A DNA stretch of 64,000 bases from Pseudomonadota bacterium. GTDB taxonomy: Bacteria; Pseudomonadota; Alphaproteobacteria; Rhizobiales; Hyphomicrobiaceae. Both the position numbers and the translations under genes were made by a program. Within the stretch, counting starts at the first letter, position 1. The number at the start of each line of letters is the position of its first letter. Positions 50,875 through 59,658 of this stretch are shown here, piece after piece. Under the pieces are notes generated by a model that was not told the origin of the DNA, made no database searches, and saw only the letters and a list, made by a program, of their open reading frames with translations. The stretch is from NCBI GenBank assembly GCA_018242295.1, contig JAFECE010000005.1:124001-188000 (forward strand). Direction: 5' to 3'.

Positions 50875-51496
50875 CGCATCCAGTCCGAAGTCAATGATTC
50901 TGGCTATATAGAGAGTCCGCAGCGTTTCGGTAAACAAAACGTTAATTTTTGTTCAATTTGGCTTATATTCCGGGATTTTCGATTTTTTCGGCCTAAATCG
51001 AATTCCCGGCAATTGGAAATCCGTTATTCCGGCTAATTCCATAAATTTCCCACGCAGTGAGAATATTCGCCGATAACAGAATCCCGATTCTGGCGTCTAT
51101 TTTCCAGTATTGTGGCACAGCCGCCGAATGGTGGGGGAACGACGAGCACGGTAGACGGCGCGGCGAATTTCGAATCGGGTCGACGACAGCTTGCGTCCTC
51201 AGACTCCCGATCGTCGAACGCCGCTTTTTCTCTGTTGCGCCACCTCTTCACTGCAACTCTGGCATGTTCTGCGGACTAACAAACTTCGGTTACATAATCC
51301 GGCTTAAAAATGCCGTGGCTTTTCGCGCAATGTTTGAACGTGCTGTCGTGCAGTTGAAGAAATGCTGCACGTACGCATTCGACTTGCTCGCCCGTCTCTC
51401 CATCGATAAACGGCAATCCCACAGCCCAAGATGACAACGGCGACTTCGGGCCAGAGATTCGCGTTGGCCACGATCATTCAGCAGAGAAGGACCATC
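50875..51496. other. long AT-rich intergenic region with a dyad
   Basis: About 620 bases between divergent genes. The first 180 bases are AT-rich and include an imperfect palindrome, CCGGGATTTTCGATT (50970-50984) against AATCGAATTCCCGG (50996-51009), plus further ATTCCGG-like motifs around 51026-51040. These look regulatory. The remaining part (51050-51430) has only overlapping short frames with no ribosome sites. Promoters for the exported protein (minus) and the alcohol dehydrogenase (plus) are expected here. Confidence 0.35.
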
Positions 51497-52552
51497 ATGC
51501 AAACCAAAGCTTACGGCGCGCAAAAGGCCAAAGCCCCGCTTGCTCCGATCATGGTCGAGCGGCGAGAACCCGGCCCGAAAGATGTCGCGATCGATATTCT
51601 TTTTTGCGGCGTCTGCCATTCCGATCTGCATACCGCTCGCGGTGAATGGCCGGGCATTCTCTACCCTTGCGTTCCCGGCCATGAAATCATCGGCCGCGTC
51701 ACGAAGACCGGCAAGGACGTAAAGTCGTTCAAAGAGGGCGAAATCGTCGGGGTTGGCTGCATGGTCGAGAGCTGCCGCACGTGCGAACCTTGCCAGCACG
51801 ACCTCGAGCAGTACTGCGAAGGGCCGAATGGTTTTACGGGAACATATAACGGCGCATCGAAGGGCGGGCTGCCGAATACGTTCGGCGGCTATTCCAAGCA
51901 CATCGTGGTCGATGAGCACTTCGTTCTCCGAATTCGCCACAAGGAACACCAGCTCGCCGCGGCGGCGCCGTTGCTTTGCGCCGGCATCACGACATGGTCG
52001 CCTCTCAAGCATTGGAAAGTTGGACCGGGCCAGAAGGTCGGCGTCGTCGGCATCGGCGGCCTGGGTCACATGGGCGTGAAACTTGCGCATGCGCTCGGAG
52101 CCCACGTCGTCGCCTTCACGACATCGCCATCCAAGAAGAGCGCTGCGCTTGAGCTTGGTGCCGATGAGGTCGTCGTTTCGAAAAATCGCGATGAAATGAA
52201 TGCACATGCGGGGAGCTTCAATTTCATCCTGGATACGGTTGCTGCTTCTCACAATCTCGATGCGTTCACGAGACTGCTAAAGCGGGACGGCGCGCTCGTA
52301 CTCGTTGGCGTTCCGGAGGAACCACATCCGTCTCCGTCAGTCGGCAATTTAATTTTTGGGCGGCGATCGATCGGCGGCTCTTTGATCGGCGGTATCGCCG
52401 AAACGCAGGAGATGCTGGATTTCTGCGCCGAGCGGAACATCACATGCGACATCGAAATGATTGCGATGGCCGATATCGACAACGCCTACGATCGTCAGTT
52501 GAAGAGCGACGTCAAGTACCGCTTCGTCATCGACATGGCGACGCTGACATGA
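51497..52552 (+). CDS. zinc-dependent alcohol dehydrogenase (NADP-type, CAD-like)
   Basis: A 351-residue medium-chain dehydrogenase/reductase that interconverts alcohols and aldehydes. Catalytic zinc ligands are visible in FCGVCHSDLHTARGEWP and VPGHEIIGRV; the structural zinc lies in CMVESCRTCEPCQHDLEQYC (four cysteines). The Rossmann fold is VGVVGIGGLGHMGVKLAHAL and TTSPSKK nearby suggests NADPH preference, as in the CAD/YahK group. The ATG at 51497 has AAGGA upstream; the frame opens at 51431. A bidirectional terminator follows. Confidence 0.92.
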   Translation: MQTKAYGAQKAKAPLAPIMVERREPGPKDVAIDILFCGVCHSDLHTARGEWPGILYPCVPGHEIIGRVTKTGKDVKSFKEGEIVGVGCMVESCRTCEPCQHDLEQYCEGPNGFTGTYNGASKGGLPNTFGGYSKHIVVDEHFVLRIRHKEHQLAAAAPLLCAGITTWSPLKHWKVGPGQKVGVVGIGGLGHMGVKLAHALGAHVVAFTTSPSKKSAALELGADEVVVSKNRDEMNAHAGSFNFILDTVAASHNLDAFTRLLKRDGALVLVGVPEEPHPSPSVGNLIFGRRSIGGSLIGGIAETQEMLDFCAERNITCDIEMIAMADIDNAYDRQLKSDVKYRFVIDMATLT

Positions 52553-52602
52553 AGCCTTCGTTCCGGAGCAAATGAAAGCAAATTTTCGCCAACGCGACTT
52601 TT

Positions 52603-52633
52603 CTCACCGGCGCACGCGCGCCGCGCCGGTGAG
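52603..52633. terminator. bidirectional hairpin terminator
   Basis: Perfect 11-base arms CTCACCGGCGC (52603-52613) and GCGCCGGTGAG (52623-52633) between the convergent alcohol dehydrogenase and dihydropteroate-synthase-like genes. GC-rich and without a T-tract. Confidence 0.6.
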
Positions 52634-52648
52634 CGAACGAACCAGAGC

Positions 52649-54058
52649 TCACTCCGTCTTCGAAGGCTTCTGAAAAGTCGATCCGGCTTCCTTAAATTTC
52701 ATCAGGTGAGCGTCGTCGGCAGATCCTTTCGTCTCGCCCACGACACCGAATTGAAGCGGCTCGTCCTGCGCGTAGCGTTTTCCCAATCGATAAGCAATTT
52801 CAGCGCGAGCGGTTTCGACGCCGAGATAGAAGGCGTGGCCAGGGTCGCTTCGCGTATCGATATGCGGGTAAAGCTGGAACGGATCATCTGAAACGTGGTG
52901 GCCGTTGCGGTTGTAGATATGGATGCCATCTTCCGCGACCTCGATGCGATAATTCTGGTCGCGAATCTCGGCCGCTAGCGCCTTGATCTCTTCCGGCGAT
53001 GAGGCGAAGCCCTTGCGATCTCGCAGCGCCATCAGACCTTCGCCAAATCCTTGCGGCAACGCTTCCGCTTTACGCGCGGCAAAGAATTCGCGACGTGCCC
53101 GGTCGAATTCCTTGATGGCCGTCCGACAATGCGGGCTCACCTGCACGGCCAGGACCGCGGTAATGTGGAGTTCCGAGCACATGCCCATCAGCAGCGCATT
53201 GATGCCCGTCGTGTCGGCGTCCGTCAGTTCGGTGACGTTGCCGATGCCCATGAGAATCGGAATATCCGGGCGGCGTTTGCGGAGATCGTAGTAACGAGCC
53301 ACCGAAGCAGTGAAGCCATAGTGGATTGGATCGAGAATGGGGTCGGCGTAGAACGGCCGCCCCTTGGCGATCATGATGTCGATCACGCGGTCGAGCGAAT
53401 CCATGTCCGCAGCGCCCGCAGAGATGAGGATCGGCGTCGCAGGGCCTTCGTCGACAATCGATATGGTTTTTTCGTTGAGGCTGAAGAGATAGTCGGCACC
53501 TGCGCGCGTCGCTCTCGACAGCTCCTCCGCATTGAAGGAGTCGACGCTCACCTTCGCGCCATCGGCATGAAGCGCGGCGATCGACTCTTCGAGGTGAGGA
53601 AACGGGCTATCCGGAAGACAGCCGAGATCGATGACGTCGGCGCCATCGGCACGCATCTTGCGCGAGCGTTCGACGATTTGTTCCGGCTTCATCAGCGTTG
53701 CATCGACGATCTCGCCGAAGATCGTGACGTCGTATTCGGAGAGATCGACTTTTCGAGCCGCCTGCCCAAGATAGGCGGGCAGATCGGCAATCTCCTCAGG
53801 CCCGCGTTCGAAGCGCGTTCCGAAGTGATCGGAAAGACGGTCGATATCGCCACGAAAGCGGCCCGGAAGAATGACCCGGTCGGCATTTTCGGGAAGCTTC
53901 AGCCGCCTCTCGACGATTTCCGTCGTCATCAACGCGGCAACCTTGACGCCGACGCTGGCGACGATTGGTTCAAGCTCCGCGTCATTGAGTTCGCCGGCGA
54001 TACGCTTTACCCGCGGCTCGGCCAGCGATCCGGTTACCAATACGATGCGCTTGGCCAT
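52649..54058 (-). CDS. dihydropteroate synthase-like protein (DUF6513 type)
   Basis: A 469-residue protein joining an N-terminal DUF6513-like region (MAKRIVLVTGSLAEPRVKRI ... MTTEIVERRL) to a dihydropteroate-synthase-like TIM barrel (GADVIDLGCLPDSPFPHLEE, AKVSVDSFNAEELSRATRAG, ILISAGAADMDSLD, FYADPILDPIHYGFTASVARY). In methylotrophs and methanogens this family is linked to tetrahydromethanopterin biosynthesis rather than folate, the pterin used for formaldehyde oxidation. The ATG at 54058 is chosen over an extension to 54103. Confidence 0.85.
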   Translation of the reverse strand: MAKRIVLVTGSLAEPRVKRIAGELNDAELEPIVASVGVKVAALMTTEIVERRLKLPENADRVILPGRFRGDIDRLSDHFGTRFERGPEEIADLPAYLGQAARKVDLSEYDVTIFGEIVDATLMKPEQIVERSRKMRADGADVIDLGCLPDSPFPHLEESIAALHADGAKVSVDSFNAEELSRATRAGADYLFSLNEKTISIVDEGPATPILISAGAADMDSLDRVIDIMIAKGRPFYADPILDPIHYGFTASVARYYDLRKRRPDIPILMGIGNVTELTDADTTGINALLMGMCSELHITAVLAVQVSPHCRTAIKEFDRARREFFAARKAEALPQGFGEGLMALRDRKGFASSPEEIKALAAEIRDQNYRIEVAEDGIHIYNRNGHHVSDDPFQLYPHIDTRSDPGHAFYLGVETARAEIAYRLGKRYAQDEPLQFGVVGETKGSADDAHLMKFKEAGSTFQKPSKTE

Positions 54059-54197
54059 CTCTGTGCATTTCCCTTTACGGATGCTTCTTGCGTGAATTGG
54101 CATCGAACGGGGCGCGGCGCAATCTCCCCAAGGTGTCCCATCGACAAATTGCTGGATTTACGGTTTTCGTCGTCCCTCAGGATGGAGATGCGTTGCC

Positions 54198-54962
54198 ATG
54201 AAGACGGTTCTTCTCATAGGTATCGGCGCCGGCAATCCGGATTACGTCACGATACAGGCCGTCAAGGCGCTGAACGAGGCCGATGTGTTCTTCTTTCTCG
54301 ACAAGGGGGAGGAGAAGGAGGACCTCATCAATCTCAGGCGGACCATTTGCGAGCGCTTCATAGAAGACAAATCGTACCGGATTGTCGAGGTTCCGGGTCC
54401 GGTGCGGGATGCGAGCACGCCCGACTACAAATCCGGCGTCCACGCATGGCACCGCGACAAGGCGAAGATCTTTACCGATCTCATTGCCAATCAGCTCGCG
54501 GATGGCGAAGTTGGTGCCTTCCTCGTTTGGGGCGACCCTTCCCTCTACGATAGCACCGTGCGGGTCATAGAGCACATCATCGCCGAAGGCGCGCTCACCT
54601 TCGAATACCGGATCATTCCGGGCATCACGAGCGTTCAGGCGCTCGCCGCAGAACACAAGATCGCGCTTAATCCGATCGGCGAACCCGTTCACATCACAAC
54701 GGGCAGGCGGCTCTTGGAAGGCCTGCCGGACAGCATCGATACGGCCGTGGTGATGCTGGATAACGGATCGGGACTCAGAGCCTGGGTCGATGAGGACGCT
54801 GAAATTTTCTGGGGCGCCTATCTCGGCACGCCGGATCAAATCCTGATTTCTGGAAAGCTCGCGGAATGCGTCGAGGCCATAGAAGCGGCGCGCGGCGAAG
54901 AGCGAAAGCGGAAGGGTTGGATCATGGATACCTATCTCTTACGGCGCAAGCCGCGGAGGTAG
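54198..54962 (+). CDS. cobF: precorrin-6A synthase (deacetylating) CobF
   Basis: SAM-dependent methyltransferase of aerobic cobalamin synthesis: methylates C1 of precorrin-5 with release of acetate. The start MKTVLLIGIGAGNPDYVTIQ and the tetrapyrrole-methylase motifs VWGDPSLYDST and IIPGITSVQALAAEHKIAL are present, and GEPVHITTGRRL is CobF-like. The 254-residue length is normal. It is an orphan here (no other cob genes) and no cobalamin riboswitch precedes it. The ATG follows GGATGGAGATG. Confidence 0.93.
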   Translation: MKTVLLIGIGAGNPDYVTIQAVKALNEADVFFFLDKGEEKEDLINLRRTICERFIEDKSYRIVEVPGPVRDASTPDYKSGVHAWHRDKAKIFTDLIANQLADGEVGAFLVWGDPSLYDSTVRVIEHIIAEGALTFEYRIIPGITSVQALAAEHKIALNPIGEPVHITTGRRLLEGLPDSIDTAVVMLDNGSGLRAWVDEDAEIFWGAYLGTPDQILISGKLAECVEAIEAARGEERKRKGWIMDTYLLRRKPRR

Positions 54963-54977
54963 TCGCTCGGTCCGCCT

Positions 54978-55895
54978 TCAGCGCTTCCTGTCCCAGTCGT
55001 CCCATGGCGGCTTCTTTCCGAAGCAATCAACGAGAAAATCGATAAAGACGCGGGTTTTCGCTGCGAGATATCGATTTGGCGCATAGAGAGCATGGATCGT
55101 CAAATCGGGGGGGCGATTGTTCGGGAGGACGAGCTTCAACCTGCCGGCCGCAATATCGTTGCCGACGATGAACGTGGGAAGGACGGCAACGCCGATGCCT
55201 TTCACGGCCGCCTCGCGCAAGACGTCGCCATTGTTCGATGACATGCACGAGGCGATCGAGACCGAAATAGACTCGCCATTTTCCGTCAGATGCCAGCGCT
55301 GCAACGACGTCGTATGGCCGTAGCTCAAGCAGCGATGCTCTACCAGATCTCCCGGCGTTTTCGGTTCGCCATGCTTCTCGATGTAGTCGGGCGATGCCAC
55401 GAGAACGATACGCGCGGGCGCGATGCGACGCGCGATCAAGCTCGAGTCGGTGGGCGTGCCGATCCGCACCGTCACGTCGGCGCCTTCTTCCAGCGGATCG
55501 ATCAATCTGTCGGTCAACGTCAGTTCGACCTTCAGGTCGCTGTACCGGATCATCAGATCGGCGATGGCGTTGCCGAGATAGAGCGTGCCGAACGACATCG
55601 GCGCGTTGACCTTCAGCGTGCCTTTTGGCTCGTCGTGAAGGCGTGAGACCTGCGCTTCCGTTTCCTCCACCTGCGCCAGAATTGCGAGGCACCGCTCATA
55701 ATAGGCGAGGCCCGCTTCCGTCGGCGTGACGCGACGCGTCGTGCGATCCAGGAGGCGTGCGCCGAGGCTCTCCTCCAATTCCATGACGGCTTTGCTGACG
55801 GCCGACCTCGTCAGACCGAGCCGACGCGCAGCCTCCGCGTAGCTGCCGCTCGCGACCACCTTCACCAGCGCGTTCATGGCAGCAAGCTTGTCCAT
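54978..55895 (-). CDS. LysR family transcriptional regulator
   Basis: A 305-residue regulator transcribed divergently from wrbA, hence its probable controller. The N-terminal winged helix ([40 protein letters not shown]) and the periplasmic-binding-protein-like effector domain ([18 protein letters not shown]) are typical, most like the CrgA/quinone-responsive group. The ATG at 55895 is preferred to the upstream in-frame ATG (55925). A TCCAA-A-TTGGA dyad (55901-55911) lies next to its start. Confidence 0.9.
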   Translation of the reverse strand: MDKLAAMNALVKVVASGSYAEAARRLGLTRSAVSKAVMELEESLGARLLDRTTRRVTPTEAGLAYYERCLAILAQVEETEAQVSRLHDEPKGTLKVNAPMSFGTLYLGNAIADLMIRYSDLKVELTLTDRLIDPLEEGADVTVRIGTPTDSSLIARRIAPARIVLVASPDYIEKHGEPKTPGDLVEHRCLSYGHTTSLQRWHLTENGESISVSIASCMSSNNGDVLREAAVKGIGVAVLPTFIVGNDIAAGRLKLVLPNNRPPDLTIHALYAPNRYLAAKTRVFIDFLVDCFGKKPPWDDWDRKR

Positions 55896-55900
55896 TTGTA

Positions 55901-55911
55901 TCCAAATTGGA
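55901..55911. promoter_or_regulatory. dyad in the LysR-wrbA intergenic region
   Basis: TCCAA and TTGGA arms flank a single A, six bases upstream of the LysR start and 116 bases before wrbA. It fits a LysR-type operator by position, but the classical T-N11-A core was not clearly seen. Confidence 0.35.
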
Positions 55912-56026
55912 ACCAGACTGCGCAAATATTGGCGGATTGAGGAATTCGTGTCAACGCGTCATGTGTTGGTGGTCGGCGACGGCGAGGGTCGCCAAGTGCA
56001 GCATTCACAGGGGTCGGAGGGCATTC

Positions 56027-56626
56027 ATGACCAAGGTTCTGGTTCTTTATTATTCAAGCTACGGCCACATCGAGAAGATGTCCGCAGCTGTCGCGGAAGG
56101 CGTTCGCGAAGCCCGGGCCGAAGCAACGATCAAGCGCGTGCCGGAGCTGGTGCCTGAAGAGGTTGCCCAGAAGATGCACTTCAAGCTCGACCAGGCGGCA
56201 CCCATCGCCACCGTCAATGAGCTCGCTGACTATGACGCCATCATCATTGGTGTTCCGACGCGGTTTGGAAACATGCCCGCGCAGATGAAGAACTTTCTCG
56301 ATCAAACAGGCGGCCTCTGGTTGTCCGGCAAGTTGATCGGCAAAGTCGGTAGCGTCTTCACGTCGACAGCCACTCAGCACGGCGGGCAGGAAAGCACGAT
56401 CTTATCGACCCATACCGTGCTGCTGCACCAAGGCATGGTGATCGTCGGACTCCCCTACTCGTTCCAGGGGCAGATGGGCGTCAAGGAAATCACCGGCGGC
56501 TCACCTTATGGCGCATCGACGATCGCCGACGGCGACGGTTCACGGCAACCTTCCGAGAATGAATTGGCGGCCGCGCGCTTCCAGGGCCGTCACGTCGCTC
56601 AGATCGCGGCTCGGCTCAAAAGCTGA
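56027..56626 (+). CDS. wrbA: NAD(P)H:quinone oxidoreductase, WrbA type
   Basis: FMN-dependent flavodoxin-like enzyme that reduces quinones by two electrons and so avoids semiquinone radicals. The FMN site ([20 protein letters not shown]), the [20 protein letters not shown] segment and [15 protein letters not shown] are WrbA signatures; the 199-residue length is exact. GGAGGG precedes the ATG at 56027. It heads an operon with a ring-cleaving dioxygenase, an alpha/beta hydrolase and a flavin reductase-like protein. Confidence 0.95.
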   Translation: MTKVLVLYYSSYGHIEKMSAAVAEGVREARAEATIKRVPELVPEEVAQKMHFKLDQAAPIATVNELADYDAIIIGVPTRFGNMPAQMKNFLDQTGGLWLSGKLIGKVGSVFTSTATQHGGQESTILSTHTVLLHQGMVIVGLPYSFQGQMGVKEITGGSPYGASTIADGDGSRQPSENELAAARFQGRHVAQIAARLKS

Positions 56627-56638
56627 CGGTCCGGTAAC

Positions 56639-56697
56639 GGATCGTCGCCAAAACGGCGACGGTCCCGTTCCACCGGCCGCCAATTGAAGGGCCGGTG
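56639..56697 (+). other. two hairpins in the wrbA-dioxygenase spacer
   Basis: First, GGATCGTCGCC (56639-56649) against GGCGACGGTCC (56655-56665, one G-U pair); second, CACCGGCC (56671-56678) against GGCCGGTG (56690-56697). Neither has a T-tract, so they more likely adjust expression of the downstream genes than end the transcript. Confidence 0.45.
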
Positions 56698-56757
56698 CCA
56701 CTAACCACATTGAGAAGCAACACAGCGAAATCTCGTGCAGACGAGAAAGGAGAAGCC

Positions 56758-57693
56758 ATGTCTGGCATCCATCACATCACAGCGATTGCTGGCAGCGCAT
56801 CCCGCAATCTGGATTTCTACACCAATGTTCTTGGTCTGAGGCTGGTCAAGAAGACGGTGAATTTCGACGATCCGGGCACCTATCACTTCTATTTCGGTGA
56901 CGAGGCCGGGACCCCCGGAACGATCCTCACCTTCTTCCCGTGGGACGATGCCCCGCGCGGACGGAACGGCGTCGGTTTCGCGCAGCAGACGATGTTTCGC
57001 GTTCCCGAGAGCGCGATCGGCTACTGGGCCCATCGCTTTGTCGAGAAAGGTGTTGCGCATGAAGCCATCGAGAAGCGCTTTGGGCATTCGGTTCTGGCGT
57101 TCCGCGATCCGGACGGCATGACGCTCGCTCTCGTCGGTGTTCCCGGCGCGGAGACGGAGGCGGCTTGGCAGGGCGGCAACGTTCCGGCTGAGCACGCGCT
57201 GCGCGGCTTCTATGGCGTCAGTCTTCTCCTTGAGGACGCGACGCGAACCGGCGCGATCCTGACCGACGTCTTCGGATTTACCGAAGCCGGCTGCGAAGGA
57301 CCAACCAAACAGTTCGTCGCGAACGGTGCAGTCGCCGGAGGCGTCGTCGAGATCCGCGAAGCCAAGGGCTTCCTCGCCGGGCAACTCGGCCGTGGGTCGG
57401 TGCATCACGTGGCGTTCCGCGCCACGACCGACGATGTGCAGGCTGAGATGCGAAAGAAGCTCGTCGAGACTCATCGCATCCGGACCACGGATCAGGTCAA
57501 CCGCGACTACTTCCGGTCGATCTATTTCCGCGAGCCGGGCGGCGTCCTCTTCGAGATCGCGACCGACCAACCGGGATTTGCCATCGACGAACCTTTGGCT
57601 TCTCTCGGCCAATCGCTGAAGCTGCCGCAGTTCCTCGAAGGGAAGCGGAAGGAAATCGAAGCCGTCTTGCAACCATTGGGACAAGCAGCATGA
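56758..57693 (+). CDS. ring-cleaving dioxygenase, VOC superfamily (MhqO-like)
   Basis: A 311-residue vicinal-oxygen-chelate protein with two tandem modules. The N-terminal module (GIHHITAIAGSASRNLDFYT, HSVLAFRDPDGMTLALVG) and the C-terminal module (GSVHHVAFRATTDDVQAEM, YFREPGGVLFEIATD) carry the His and Glu metal ligands. It resembles hydroquinone-specific MhqO of Bacillus subtilis and similar proteobacterial enzymes that open substituted hydroquinones. GAAAGGAG precedes the ATG at 56758. Its TGA overlaps the next ATG as ATGA. Confidence 0.85.
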   Translation: MSGIHHITAIAGSASRNLDFYTNVLGLRLVKKTVNFDDPGTYHFYFGDEAGTPGTILTFFPWDDAPRGRNGVGFAQQTMFRVPESAIGYWAHRFVEKGVAHEAIEKRFGHSVLAFRDPDGMTLALVGVPGAETEAAWQGGNVPAEHALRGFYGVSLLLEDATRTGAILTDVFGFTEAGCEGPTKQFVANGAVAGGVVEIREAKGFLAGQLGRGSVHHVAFRATTDDVQAEMRKKLVETHRIRTTDQVNRDYFRSIYFREPGGVLFEIATDQPGFAIDEPLASLGQSLKLPQFLEGKRKEIEAVLQPLGQAA

Positions 57694-58337
57694 CGACACT
57701 TACGACGGAAGTCATTGGCGCGGGCGCACCCATCGGTGCCGCCCGTGCGGCGATGGTCATGGTTCATGGGCGCGGTGCGAGTGCGCGAAGCATTCTCGAA
57801 CTCGCGGGTGCGTTCGATGCGCGTGACGTCGCCTACATCGCACCAGAGGCTCAATCGGGAAGTTGGTATCCCTACTCGTTCATGAGCCCTATTTCCCGCA
57901 ACGAACCATACCTCAGCAACGCGCTTCAAACATTGTCCGGCGTGGTCGAGGACCTTGAGCGGGAAGGCATGCCCTCGGAACGCATCGTGCTTCTGGGGTT
58001 TTCCCAAGGCGCGTGTCTCGCGCTCGAGTTCGCCGCTCGCAATGCTCGCCGCTTCGGTGGCGTGATAGCACTGAGCGGCGGCCTAATCGGGCCTGAGGGC
58101 ACACCGCGAAACTATTCGGGCTCGCTTGCGGGCACGCCGGTGTTCCTTGGCTGCAGCGATGTCGATTCACACATTCCGCTCACGCGGGTGCATGAAGCGA
58201 TGGACGTGCTGAGGAAGCTCGGCGGCGATGTGACCGAAAAGATCTATCCTGGGATGGGCCACACCATCGTTCAGGACGAAGTCGATCACGTTAAAAAGAT
58301 CCTGAGCGGCATCAAAGCGCCGGAAAGCAGGACATGA
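57690..58337 (+). CDS. alpha/beta hydrolase, carboxylesterase/phospholipase family (MhqD-like)
   Basis: A 215-residue serine hydrolase. MVHGRGASARSILELAGAFD carries the oxyanion region, LLGFSQGACLALEFAARNAR the nucleophile elbow (GFSQG), DVDSHIPLTRVHEAMDVLRK the Asp and GMGHTIVQDEVDH the His. It matches the MhqD/YpmR-type group that accompanies quinone-cleaving dioxygenases, where it may process ring-opening products. Its ATG overlaps the dioxygenase stop (ATGA, 57690-57693), so the two are coupled. Confidence 0.85.
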   Translation: MTTLTTEVIGAGAPIGAARAAMVMVHGRGASARSILELAGAFDARDVAYIAPEAQSGSWYPYSFMSPISRNEPYLSNALQTLSGVVEDLEREGMPSERIVLLGFSQGACLALEFAARNARRFGGVIALSGGLIGPEGTPRNYSGSLAGTPVFLGCSDVDSHIPLTRVHEAMDVLRKLGGDVTEKIYPGMGHTIVQDEVDHVKKILSGIKAPESRT

Positions 58338-58338
58338 A

Positions 58339-58941
58339 ATGGAATTCGACTTCGAGAAGCTGGCTGCGGACGATCGCTACAAGATCCTGACGAGCACGAT
58401 CGTACCGCGGCCCATCGCCTGGGTGACGACGATCTCCAAGAACGGCGTCCGCAACGCGGCGCCGTTCAGCTTCTTCAATGCCCTCAGCAAAGATCCGCCG
58501 TTGCTCGCGCTCGGCATCACGCCTGACGCTGGCGGCGGCATGAAGGATACTGCGCGCAATATCCTCGATACGCGCCAATTCGTCGTCAACCTCGTGCCGC
58601 GTTCCGCCTCGCACCCGATGACCCTGACATCCGGTGACGTACCGCCGGACGTCGACGAACTGGCGCTTGCCGAGCTCGAGACACGTTCGTCGCTTAAGGT
58701 TCAGCCGGAGCGGATCGCGATAAGCCCCGTAGCATTCGAATGCCGATTGCATACGCCTATCGTGATTTCCAATCAGCTGATTGCGCTCGGCGAGGTCGTG
58801 CAGGCTCACGTCGATGATGCGTTCATTCTGGATCCCGAGAGATTCTATGTCGATACGCTCGCGCTCGATCTCATCGGGCGCATGCACGGCCGCGGCTGGT
58901 ATACGGGAACGAACGACATGTTTGAGATCGCAAGGCCCTGA
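58339..58941 (+). CDS. flavin reductase family protein
   Basis: A 200-residue FMN-binding split-barrel protein of the flavin-reductase-like family: STIVPRPIAWVTTISKNGVR, NAAPFSFFNALSKDPPLLAL and DTRQFVVNLVPRS. It may supply reduced flavin or detoxify quinones together with the preceding genes. The ATG is one base after the hydrolase TGA, so it is the last gene of the operon. A GGCGCCG/CGGCGCC hairpin (58967-58991) follows. Confidence 0.85.
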   Translation: MEFDFEKLAADDRYKILTSTIVPRPIAWVTTISKNGVRNAAPFSFFNALSKDPPLLALGITPDAGGGMKDTARNILDTRQFVVNLVPRSASHPMTLTSGDVPPDVDELALAELETRSSLKVQPERIAISPVAFECRLHTPIVISNQLIALGEVVQAHVDDAFILDPERFYVDTLALDLIGRMHGRGWYTGTNDMFEIARP

Positions 58942-58966
58942 CCGGCAGCCCATTAGAAACGCAAGA

Positions 58967-58991
58967 GGCGCCGAGAGACGGGCCCGGCGCC
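58967..58991 (+). terminator. hairpin after the quinone-stress operon
   Basis: Seven-base arms GGCGCCG (58967-58973) and CGGCGCC (58985-58991) with an 11-base loop, between the flavin reductase and convergent dps genes. No T-tract; moderate support. Confidence 0.45.
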
Positions 58992-59023
58992 ACAAAGCTC
59001 AGGTCTGTCTTTGACTTAAAGTC

Positions 59024-59551
59024 TCAGGCTTCGTGAGGAATATTCCGCGTCGCTTCAAACAGGAACCACACGCGGCGTTCGCCTTCGTCGATCCAGTTCT
59101 CCAACAGACTGGTGGTGGCGACATCGCCGTGCTCGTCACATAGATCGTGAACCTGGCGCATCTCATCGACAAGCTGAAGATTGTCGTCGCGAAGCTCCGC
59201 CAGCATGTCATTGGGCGTGACGAAGTCCGCATTGTTATCGAGTATGCGTTTCTCGCTATTGATCTGTCCGATGGAGCGGATCGTGGTGCCGCCGATTTTA
59301 CGAGCGCGTTCCGCTATGTCATCGGTTGCAGCGAAAATCTGCTCGCCCTGTTCATCCAGCAGTAGGTGATAGTCGCGGAAGTTCGGGCCGGACATGTGCC
59401 AGTGGAAGTTCTTCGTCTTGATATACAGCGCAAAAAAATCAGCGAGCAGCGCCGTTAGCGCGCCGGAGATATCTTTGATCGCATTATCGGAAAAGTGCGA
59501 TGGCGTATCGAGTGGAAGCTTGCGACGGGCCTTAGCGGTATCCGCTTTCAT
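59024..59551 (-). CDS. dps: Dps-type DNA-protecting ferritin
   Basis: A 175-residue dodecameric miniferritin that oxidises iron with peroxide and coats DNA in starvation and stress. The intersubunit ferroxidase ligands align as His50 (NFHWHMSG), His62, Asp66, Asp77 and Glu81, equivalent to the E. coli set. The N-terminus is basic (KARRKLP) for DNA contact. AAGGA precedes the ATG. A GGAAC upstream is followed by GCGTAA, an imperfect stress-promoter match. Confidence 0.94.
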   Translation of the reverse strand: MKADTAKARRKLPLDTPSHFSDNAIKDISGALTALLADFFALYIKTKNFHWHMSGPNFRDYHLLLDEQGEQIFAATDDIAERARKIGGTTIRSIGQINSEKRILDNNADFVTPNDMLAELRDDNLQLVDEMRQVHDLCDEHGDVATTSLLENWIDEGERRVWFLFEATRNIPHEA

Positions 59552-59658
59552 GACTATCAGTTCCTTACGCTATGTTGCTTCGGGGGAGTTCCAACCAAAG
59601 AATTCGCAACCTCTTGAAATGTTCATTACGAATCGTGAATTGCCGATTATTTTTTCAA

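Noticed and set aside
54104..54197. Cobalamin riboswitch before cobF
   Set aside because: The 94-base leader is too short and lacks a B12-box-like sequence.
59565..59592. EcfG promoter before dps
   Set aside because: GGAAC is present but the -10 reads GCGTAA at 17-18 bases spacing instead of CGTT, so it is not counted with the four full matches.
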